Source of the DNA: Thermoplasmata archaeon
GTDB lineage: Archaea; Thermoplasmatota; Thermoplasmata; Thermoplasmatales; Thermoplasmataceae
Reading direction: 5' to 3'
Assembly (NCBI GenBank): GCA_021826765.1
Contig: JAKAYK010000021.1
Coordinates: 1 to 13,941 of the forward strand
DNA: 13,941 bases
How positions within the stretch are numbered: the stretch's first letter is position 1; every line of letters starts with the position of its first letter. This document shows positions 1 to 6,748 of the stretch, piece after piece. The notes beneath the pieces are model-generated. The model worked only from the letters and a program-made list of their open reading frames with translations. It had not been told where the DNA came from and did not search any database. The translations under genes were made by a program, and so were the position numbers.

Positions 1-50
1 CAGGATTAATACTCTGATTTCTTTTGAAATTGAGCCATTACTAAATAACA

Positions 51-72
51 TTTATATCACAAAAAGATATAT
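51..72 (+). promoter_or_regulatory. Candidate TATA boxes for tRNA-Lys and the rpo operon
   Basis: Two TATA-like elements lie in the AT-rich stretch before the tRNA gene: TTTATAT at 51-57 and GATATAT at 66-72. Archaeal transcription normally starts about 24-27 bases after the centre of the TATA box. The second element would start transcription right at the tRNA 5' end (93). The first would leave a short 5' leader for RNase P to remove. No TATA-like element lies between the tRNA and rpoH, so this region probably also drives the RNA polymerase operon. Nothing else is recognised in bases 1-92. The assignment is by spacing and composition only. Confidence 0.45.
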
Positions 73-92
73 CCAATGCCGGCAAAATTAGG

Positions 93-166
93 GGGCCCAT
101 AGCTCAGCTAGGTAGAGCATCTGGCTTTTAACCAGAGGGTCAGGGGTTCGAATCCCCTTGGGCCCG
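93..166 (+). tRNA. tRNA-Lys (anticodon UUU)
   Basis: The cloverleaf folds completely. The acceptor stem is GGGCCCA (93-99) with TGGGCCC (159-165), and the discriminator is G166. The anticodon stem is TCTGG (120-124) with CCAGA (132-136), around the loop CTTTTAA with anticodon TTT at 127-129. The T stem is AGGGG (142-146) with CCCCT (154-158), around TTCGAAT. CCA is not encoded, as is common in archaea. The Shine-Dalgarno sequence of rpoH begins two bases after the discriminator, so the tRNA is probably cut out of a longer transcript that continues into the RNA polymerase genes. Confidence 0.97.
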
Positions 167-167
167 T

Positions 168-175
168 AAAGGTGG
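168..175 (+). promoter_or_regulatory. Ribosome binding site deciding the rpoH start
   Basis: AAAGGTGG matches the archaeal anti-Shine-Dalgarno sequence and stands about six bases before ATG 181. An in-frame GTG at 172 lies inside this site and would add three residues, so it is unlikely to be the start. The site begins two bases after the mature 3' end of tRNA-Lys, so processing of the tRNA would leave an rpoH leader of only about 14 bases. Confidence 0.7.
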
Positions 176-180
176 TTAAA

Positions 181-444
181 ATGAGCAAATTTAATGTGTT
201 AGATCATAATCTGGTACCAGAGCACGATTTGGTTAGTGAAAAAGACGAAAATATGATTTTGAAAAAATTAAAAACCCAGAAGGATCTTCTCCCGCGAATA
301 AGCATTAAGGATCCTGCCATTCAGGCCTTAAATCAGATATATGGGGAGATCAAGTCAGGTCGAATTATCAAGATCACCAGGATGAATAAGAGTTTTGGAA
401 TGACAGAATATTATAGGGTCGTGAGTAGCGAGGTCATAAAATGA
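181..444 (+). CDS. rpoH: RNA polymerase subunit H (Rpo5)
   Basis: Small archaeal RNA polymerase subunit, the counterpart of the C-terminal domain of eukaryotic Rpb5. It sits in the lower jaw of the enzyme near incoming DNA. The product from ATG 181 is 87 residues, normal for the family. It opens with the typical SKFNVLDHNLVPEH motif and carries the conserved core LLPRISIKDPAIQAL followed by KITRMNKS and a C-terminal YYRVV. ATG 181 is chosen over GTG 172 because the ribosome binding site (168-175) covers the GTG. The stop overlaps the rpoB start (ATGA, 441-444). As in most archaea it opens the large-subunit operon, here directly behind a tRNA-Lys gene. Confidence 0.96.
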   Translation: MSKFNVLDHNLVPEHDLVSEKDENMILKKLKTQKDLLPRISIKDPAIQALNQIYGEIKSGRIIKITRMNKSFGMTEYYRVVSSEVIK

Positions 445-3400
445 AGGAAATTATTAAATCATATTTTTCAAACGAGAGTATAGTTGGAGATCAGATTGAA
501 TCAGTGAACAATTTTGTAGCAACAAGGGACAATCCTGAAAGCATTATGCAGAGGATTGTTGACGAAACCAAAGTCACAGACGATGACAGGCCCGGAATGA
601 TCTCCCTTGACAGGAGCAAAACGGGTGGGAGAAAAATTGAAATTTATTTTGGAAGATCCAAGGACAAGGGCAGATTTATCGGAAATTCCACTATATGGAT
701 AGACACACCAGAAATAAAGGAAGCATCAGGGGCCACAAGTCAGATCACCCCTGAAGAATCAAGGATCAGGGACCTCAATTACATGGCACCAATCAACCTA
801 ATGCTCAGGGTTGTGGAAGACGGAGTTGAGAGCAGTCCGGAAACCATCAAGATTGGCGATATGCCAGTGATGGTGAGATCGAAGATATGCACGCTTTACG
901 GATCAAACCTTGATAAATACATAGAAAAGAATGGTGGCCCAATCAACAGTTCAAGAATAGAGAAACTCAGGTATGTCGGTGAAGACCCGGACGACACTGG
1001 AGGTTATTTCATCATAGGAGGAAGCGAGAGAGTCATAGTTTCTCTGGAGGATCTCGCACCAAACAAAATCCTCGTGGAATATGAGGAAAAATATGATGTG
1101 AGAACCGAAGTTGCAAAGGTATTCTCGCAGACTGGTGGCTACAGGGCCATGACATCGCTTGAGAAATCAAGGGATGGAGACATAAATGTAACAATACCCA
1201 CAGTATCAGGCTCAATACCCATAGTGATCCTCATGAAAGCCCTTGGAATGTCCAAGGATAATGAGATTCATGATGCCATATTCTCATACAGGGAAATGGA
1301 TCCAATCATCTATTACAACATTGAGCTTACAAGAGATACAACAAAGACCAATATGCCAAACGGTGTCATAACAAAGGTTGATGCCATCACCTATCTTGAA
1401 AAGAGATTTGCAGCAGGGCAGGCCAAGGAATTCAGGGACAAGAAAATATCACAGATACTTGACAAACTCCTTCTTCCCCATCTTGGTGATTCTGAAGAAG
1501 ACAGGATCAAGAAAGCACTCTATCTTGGAAGGATGGCCCGCTCACTTCTTGAGCTCAACCTTGGAAAGAGGAAGGTCGATGACAAGGACCATCTGTCAAA
1601 CAAGAGGGTAAAGCTTGCAGGAGACCTGATGGATGAACTATTCAGGAATGCCTTCCAGGCAGTTATGAAAGATCTTAAATATCAGCTTGAAAAAACATAC
1701 AACAAGAAGAAAGGTATCAGGATCAAGCCTGCCGTGAGGCAGGATCTACTCACACAGAAAATTATACATGCGATGGCAACCGGAAACTGGATTGGTGGAA
1801 GAACGGGAGTTTCACAGCTTCTGGACAGAGTTTCCAACGTGAGCACAATCTCTCATCTTAGAAGAATAATTTCTCCGCTCACAAGATCTCAACCGCATTT
1901 TGAAGCAAGAGATCTTCACCCCACACAGTGGGGAAGGATCTGCCCCAATGAGACTCCTGACGGACAGAACTGTGGGCTGGTCAAGAATGAGGCCCTTATG
2001 ATAAACATATCGAAGGGTGTGGACACCATTGATGTCATGGACTTCCTTTTCATGAATGGAATGAAGGAGCCCAGAGGAGAGGAAAGAAGCCAGGGCAGGT
2101 TTTACCTCAATGGAGATTTCGTAGGTTATCACACCGATCCTCAGGATATGGTAAACAAGGTCAGGGAAGCCAGAAGGGGAGGAAAACTTTCCGATGAGAT
2201 CAACATAAGATTTGATGCAGGCTCAAATGAAGTTATAATAAACTGTGATAGGGGAAGGATAAGAAGGCCACTCCTCACCGTTGTAAATGGAAAGACACTC
2301 ATAACCAGGGAAATTCTCGAAAAAGTAAGGCTGAATGAGATTTCTTTCAGGGAACTCACAAAATATGGAGTTATGGAATGGATCGATGCAGAGGAGGAGG
2401 AAGACATTTATGTTGCACTTTACGCCTTCGGCTATCCAGAAAGATGCCCACATTGCAATGCAGTATTCTACAGGGGAATTGTTGACTGGATAAACGTTGG
2501 AGAAAGCAACATGTCAGTTGCATGCAGAAGATGCGGCAAAGAGTTCCCCGGAACCAACCTGCTCTCAAAGGAACATACTCATCTTGAGATCGATCCTTCG
2601 ATGATACTTGGTGTGACAGCATCTATGATACCATATCCTGAACACAATTCCTCACCAAGGATCACAATGGCTTCAGCCATGACAAAGCAATCCCTCGGGA
2701 TGTCATCTACAAATTTCAGAATAAGAACAGATACCAGAGGGCACTTCATGCATTACCCACAGGTTCCCTTGGTGAAAACACAGGTCATGGATTATGTAAA
2801 ATATGACAAGAGGCCCGCAGGGCAGAATTTCGTGGTTGCAATTGTTTCCTATCACGGATATAACATTCATGATGCAATCGTGTTCAACAAAGGAGCCATT
2901 GAGAGAGGAATTGGAAGAAGCAACTTTTTCAGGACATACAAGGCAGAGGAGAGAAGATATCCAGGCGGACAGGAAGACAAATTCGGAATTCCACAGCATG
3001 ACGTTCTTGGCGCAAGAATGGAGAACTTTTACGTGAAACTGGATCAGGATGGTATCATCGATCCTGAGGCAAAGGTTCAGGCTTCTGATGTTCTTGTTGG
3101 AAAAACATCACCTCCGAGATTCACTGATGAGGACACAAGACTGGGGCCAATGAAAAAGAGGGAATCATCCGTAACCATGAGGCCAAACGAGAATGGATAT
3201 GTTGACAATGTATTTCTGACAGTTTCTGACAGCAACAGCAAGATTGTGAAAATCAGGGTAAGAAGCGACAGGATACCGGAACTTGGTGACAAGTTTGCGT
3301 CAAGACATGCACAGAAGGGAGTTATTGGGGTGGTTGTACCACAGGAGGATATGCCATTTTCAGAATCAGGAATCATTCCTGATATACTGATAAATCCACA

Positions 3401-4028
3401 TGCAATTCCATCAAGAATGACCATGGGACACATCCTTGAAATGATTGGCGGAAAGGTCGCATCCATGAGAGGAGATTTCGTAGATGGAACTATTTTCAAG
3501 GGAGAACCTGAAAATTCACTGAGGGAAGAGTTGCTCAACTATGGTTTCAGGTATGACTGTACAGAAACCATGTATGATGGTATCACAGGAAGGAAACTGA
3601 AAGCTGACATATTCACCGGGGTAATTTATTACCAGAAACTGCACCATATGGTTGCCGGGAAATTCCATGCAAGATCAAGGGGGCCAGTACAGATACTCAC
3701 CAGGCAACCCACAGAAGGAAGATCAAGGCAGGGAGGTCTCAGGTTCGGGGAAATGGAGAGAGATACACTTATTGCACATGGTGCTGCAATGGTGATAAAG
3801 GACAGGCTCCTTGATCAGAGTGATGGAACGATTCTCTATATCTGCGGAAATAAAACATGCGGACACATTGCAATTATGGACAGGAGAAGAAATATTCTAA
3901 AATGTCCTGTTTGTGGAAACACCGGGAACATACACCCTGTGGAGACGAGTTACGCATTCAAGCTCATGAGGGATGAGCTGATGTCAATGGGAATAATGAT
4001 GAGACTTATACTGGGGGATCTTAAATGA
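441..4028 (+). CDS. rpoB: RNA polymerase subunit B (single-chain Rpo2)
   Basis: Second-largest RNA polymerase subunit, forming half of the active-site cleft. The 1195-residue product is a full B subunit, not split into B'' and B' as in many methanogens and haloarchaea. Landmarks include RDLHPTQWGRICPNETPDGQ (from about residue 490), the active-site lysine motif GDKFASRHAQKG (from 949), HAIPSRMTMGHILEMIGGK, GPVQILTRQPTEG, and a C-terminal zinc site with C1135, C1140, C1155 and C1158. Two things are odd. First, CPHC (669-672) and CRRC (695-698) form an extra zinc-ribbon-like insert before HTHLEID. Second, the motif usually written GYNxEDxxxxN reads GYNIHDAIVFN (806-816), with H810 in place of Glu. 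The start ATG has the site GAGGT at 430-434 and overlaps the rpoH stop by four bases. The 3' end overlaps rpoA1 by ATGA. Confidence 0.98.
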   Translation: MKEIIKSYFSNESIVGDQIESVNNFVATRDNPESIMQRIVDETKVTDDDRPGMISLDRSKTGGRKIEIYFGRSKDKGRFIGNSTIWIDTPEIKEASGATSQITPEESRIRDLNYMAPINLMLRVVEDGVESSPETIKIGDMPVMVRSKICTLYGSNLDKYIEKNGGPINSSRIEKLRYVGEDPDDTGGYFIIGGSERVIVSLEDLAPNKILVEYEEKYDVRTEVAKVFSQTGGYRAMTSLEKSRDGDINVTIPTVSGSIPIVILMKALGMSKDNEIHDAIFSYREMDPIIYYNIELTRDTTKTNMPNGVITKVDAITYLEKRFAAGQAKEFRDKKISQILDKLLLPHLGDSEEDRIKKALYLGRMARSLLELNLGKRKVDDKDHLSNKRVKLAGDLMDELFRNAFQAVMKDLKYQLEKTYNKKKGIRIKPAVRQDLLTQKIIHAMATGNWIGGRTGVSQLLDRVSNVSTISHLRRIISPLTRSQPHFEARDLHPTQWGRICPNETPDGQNCGLVKNEALMINISKGVDTIDVMDFLFMNGMKEPRGEERSQGRFYLNGDFVGYHTDPQDMVNKVREARRGGKLSDEINIRFDAGSNEVIINCDRGRIRRPLLTVVNGKTLITREILEKVRLNEISFRELTKYGVMEWIDAEEEEDIYVALYAFGYPERCPHCNAVFYRGIVDWINVGESNMSVACRRCGKEFPGTNLLSKEHTHLEIDPSMILGVTASMIPYPEHNSSPRITMASAMTKQSLGMSSTNFRIRTDTRGHFMHYPQVPLVKTQVMDYVKYDKRPAGQNFVVAIVSYHGYNIHDAIVFNKGAIERGIGRSNFFRTYKAEERRYPGGQEDKFGIPQHDVLGARMENFYVKLDQDGIIDPEAKVQASDVLVGKTSPPRFTDEDTRLGPMKKRESSVTMRPNENGYVDNVFLTVSDSNSKIVKIRVRSDRIPELGDKFASRHAQKGVIGVVVPQEDMPFSESGIIPDILINPHAIPSRMTMGHILEMIGGKVASMRGDFVDGTIFKGEPENSLREELLNYGFRYDCTETMYDGITGRKLKADIFTGVIYYQKLHHMVAGKFHARSRGPVQILTRQPTEGRSRQGGLRFGEMERDTLIAHGAAMVIKDRLLDQSDGTILYICGNKTCGHIAIMDRRRNILKCPVCGNTGNIHPVETSYAFKLMRDELMSMGIMMRLILGDLK

Positions 4029-6748
4029 GTAGTTTTATATCAAAAAGAATAAACAACATACAGTTTGCCCTTCTTTCACCGGATGAAATCAGGAGAATGT
4101 CACAGGTCAAGGTGATCAATCCTGATACAAACGGCGATGATGGGTATCCAATTGAGAAAGGGCTTCTGGACACCCATATGGGTGTGACTGAACCGGGATT
4201 GAAATGCTCCACCTGCGGAGGAAAGGTTGACGAATGCCCCGGGCATTTTGGGCACATCGAGCTGGCACTTCCTGTAATTCATGTGGGTTTTGTCAAGGAG
4301 ATCAAACTCTTCCTTGATGCAACATGCAAGTCATGTTCCAGGATAAAGCTCACGAACGATGAAATGTCAGGATATGGCTCAAAACTCACTGAGAAAGATC
4401 TGGAAGAGTATGACATGGAATACCTCACTGTCATAATCAAGAGAATAACGGATCAGGCCATAAAGAGGGATGTTTGTCCCCACTGCGGAGCAAAGAGCCC
4501 TCCAGTCATATTGGATAAACCAACAACATTCAGGGAAAAGGAAGTAAAGATCACTCCCAAGGAAATAAGGGAGAGGCTTGAGAAGGTAAATGATGGTGAT
4601 CTGATATTCTTTGGTTTCAACAAAGAATTTGCAAGGCCCGAATGGATGATTCTTACGGTTCTTCCTGTTCCACCAGTGAACGTCAGGCCCTCAATCAAAC
4701 TGGAAACTTCTGAGACAAGCGAGGACGATCTCACACACAAGCTCGTTGATATAATCAGGATATCACAGAGGCTCAGGGAGAGCAGGGATAACGGCTCACC
4801 CCAGCTGATCATAGAGGACCTGTGGGATCTGCTGCAGTTCCATGTGACAACATATTTCGATAACCAGACAGCGGGTATTCCACCTGCAAGGCACAGATCA
4901 GGAAGGCCCCTCAAGACACTTGTCCAGAGGATGAAGGGAAAGGAAGGAAGATTCAGGTCGAATCTCTCAGGTAAGAGGGTAAACTTCTCGGCAAGAACGG
5001 TCATTTCCCCAGAACCATTCCTGTCCATAAATGAGGTGGGCGTACCAGAAAAGGCTGCCCGTGAATTGAGTGTTCCTGTATCCATCACCGCATACAACAT
5101 AGAAATCATGAGGGAATGGGTCAAGAGAGGCCCACTTCCATACGATGATCTTGGAAGATACATGTCAGGAGTGAACTATATCCTGAGGCCCGACGGAAGA
5201 AGGATAAAGATAACTGACCAGAACGCAGAGGACAACAGCCAGAGGCTTGAATTTGGATGGATCGTTGAGAGGCAGCTCTCAGAGGGAGACATTGTACTCT
5301 TCAACAGGCAGCCTTCACTTCACAGAATGTCCATGATGGGCCATACAGTGAGGATTCTCCAGGGCCAGACATTCAGATTCAACCTTGCAGTATGTACACC
5401 ATATAATGCGGATTTCGACGGGGATGAGATGAACCTGCATGTGCTTCAGAAGGAAGAAGCAAGGGCTGAGGCAAGAATCATAATGAAGGTTCAGGAACAG
5501 ATCATGTCACCAAGGTACGGGGGCCCCATTATTGGCGGCATCCATGATCATGTGACTTCAATGTTCCTTCTCACGCACGAGAATCCGGAATTCACTGATA
5601 TCGAAATGCTCCACATCACAAGCTATCTCGAAAAAATCAGGACACCAAAACACCATGTTGGCAAGGATGGAATATCAAGATACTACGGCAGAGACATATT
5701 CTCATCAATTCTTCCTGAAGATTTCAACATCAAGTTCAAGAGCAAGCTTTCTTCAAGCGCCAAGCCACAATTTCCCGGGGGCCCCTATGTATCAGATTAT
5801 GAGACGGACCCAGAGGATGTGTTTGTGACAATCATAAATGGGCAGCTTGTGCACGGAACAATAGATGAGGCAGCAATTTCACCATTTGCAGGAAAGATCA
5901 TCGACAAGATTTACAGGAAATACGGCTCTGATGAAGCATCCAACTTCATTGACAGCATGACAAGGCTTGCATTAGGCTTCATATCATACAGGGGGTTTTC
6001 CACTGGAATAGCTGATTATGATATACCTGAGACTGCCACACTTGAAATAAGGGAAATTTCAGAAAACACAGAGGAAGCTGTGAATAAGCTTGTAAATAAT
6101 TTCAAGGATGGAAATCTGGTACCAAGAGAGGGAAAGTCAACTGAGGAGACCCTTGAGGAGGAGATCATGAAGGTTACTGGAGAGGCGAGGGACCAGTCAG
6201 GAAAAATTGCATCACAAAAACTGGGTCTGTCTAACCCATCCGTTATAATGGCCAGATCTGGCGCCAGGGCAAAGATGCTTAACATATCCGAGGTTTCGGG
6301 TATGGTTGGCCAGCAATCAGTCAGAGGGCAGAGAATCAACAGGGGTTATGAAGGAAGAACCCTCACCCATTTCAAGAAGGGAGATCTGGGAGCAGACTCA
6401 AGGGGATTTGTTAAATCATCATACAAGGATGGCCTGAACCCGCTTGAATACTTCCTGCACAGTATAGGAGGCAGGGAGGGGCTTGTGGATACTGCAGTGA
6501 GAACCTCAAGAAGCGGTTATATGCAGAGAAGGCTCATCAATGCCTTTGAGGATCTGAAGGTGAATGAAGATGGGCAGGTTGTGAACACAATTGGGCAGGT
6601 AATCCAGTTCACATACGGTGAGGACAACATTGATCCAACCAAGAGTGACAATGGAAAGGCTTTCGACCTCGACTATGTTCTTTTCGACATGGAGAGTTCC
6701 GGAGAGATAAAGAGAGTGACAAAAAAGGAGAACGGTGACAGAAAGTGA
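4025..6748 (+). CDS. rpoA1: RNA polymerase subunit A' (Rpo1N)
   Basis: N-terminal part of the largest RNA polymerase subunit, carrying the clamp, the active-site aspartates and the bridge helix. The product is 907 residues, near the usual A' length. The clamp zinc site is C61, C64, C71 and H74. A second zinc site is C101, C104, C151 and C154. Further on are the RFRSNLSGKRVNFSARTVIS region and the catalytic NADFDGDEMNLH, whose D463, D465 and D467 bind the magnesium ion. The bridge helix is in the segment that includes GREGLVDTAVRTSRSGYMQR. The chain ends soon after QFTYGEDNIDPT, the usual archaeal A'/A'' break. A GGGGGA ribosome binding site stands at about 4013-4018. The start overlaps rpoB (ATGA) and the stop overlaps the GTG start of rpoA2 (GTGA, 6745-6748), so the two halves of the subunit are probably made by coupled translation. 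Confidence 0.98.
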   Translation: MSSFISKRINNIQFALLSPDEIRRMSQVKVINPDTNGDDGYPIEKGLLDTHMGVTEPGLKCSTCGGKVDECPGHFGHIELALPVIHVGFVKEIKLFLDATCKSCSRIKLTNDEMSGYGSKLTEKDLEEYDMEYLTVIIKRITDQAIKRDVCPHCGAKSPPVILDKPTTFREKEVKITPKEIRERLEKVNDGDLIFFGFNKEFARPEWMILTVLPVPPVNVRPSIKLETSETSEDDLTHKLVDIIRISQRLRESRDNGSPQLIIEDLWDLLQFHVTTYFDNQTAGIPPARHRSGRPLKTLVQRMKGKEGRFRSNLSGKRVNFSARTVISPEPFLSINEVGVPEKAARELSVPVSITAYNIEIMREWVKRGPLPYDDLGRYMSGVNYILRPDGRRIKITDQNAEDNSQRLEFGWIVERQLSEGDIVLFNRQPSLHRMSMMGHTVRILQGQTFRFNLAVCTPYNADFDGDEMNLHVLQKEEARAEARIIMKVQEQIMSPRYGGPIIGGIHDHVTSMFLLTHENPEFTDIEMLHITSYLEKIRTPKHHVGKDGISRYYGRDIFSSILPEDFNIKFKSKLSSSAKPQFPGGPYVSDYETDPEDVFVTIINGQLVHGTIDEAAISPFAGKIIDKIYRKYGSDEASNFIDSMTRLALGFISYRGFSTGIADYDIPETATLEIREISENTEEAVNKLVNNFKDGNLVPREGKSTEETLEEEIMKVTGEARDQSGKIASQKLGLSNPSVIMARSGARAKMLNISEVSGMVGQQSVRGQRINRGYEGRTLTHFKKGDLGADSRGFVKSSYKDGLNPLEYFLHSIGGREGLVDTAVRTSRSGYMQRRLINAFEDLKVNEDGQVVNTIGQVIQFTYGEDNIDPTKSDNGKAFDLDYVLFDMESSGEIKRVTKKENGDRK

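Noticed and set aside
172..180. GTG 172 as the rpoH start
   Set aside because: It lies inside the ribosome binding site that serves ATG 181, and homologues begin at the position of ATG 181.
3077..3538. 153-codon open frame on the minus strand opposite rpoB
   Set aside because: Antisense to the conserved RpoB active-site region; the translation shows no recognisable domain. Similar long antisense frames recur across all rpo genes here.
4453..5163. 236-codon open frame on the minus strand opposite rpoA1
   Set aside because: It lies entirely antisense to strongly conserved rpoA1 coding sequence, its translation is Ser/Leu-rich without any family motif, and it has no convincing start signal. 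It is a shadow of the coding bias of rpoA1.
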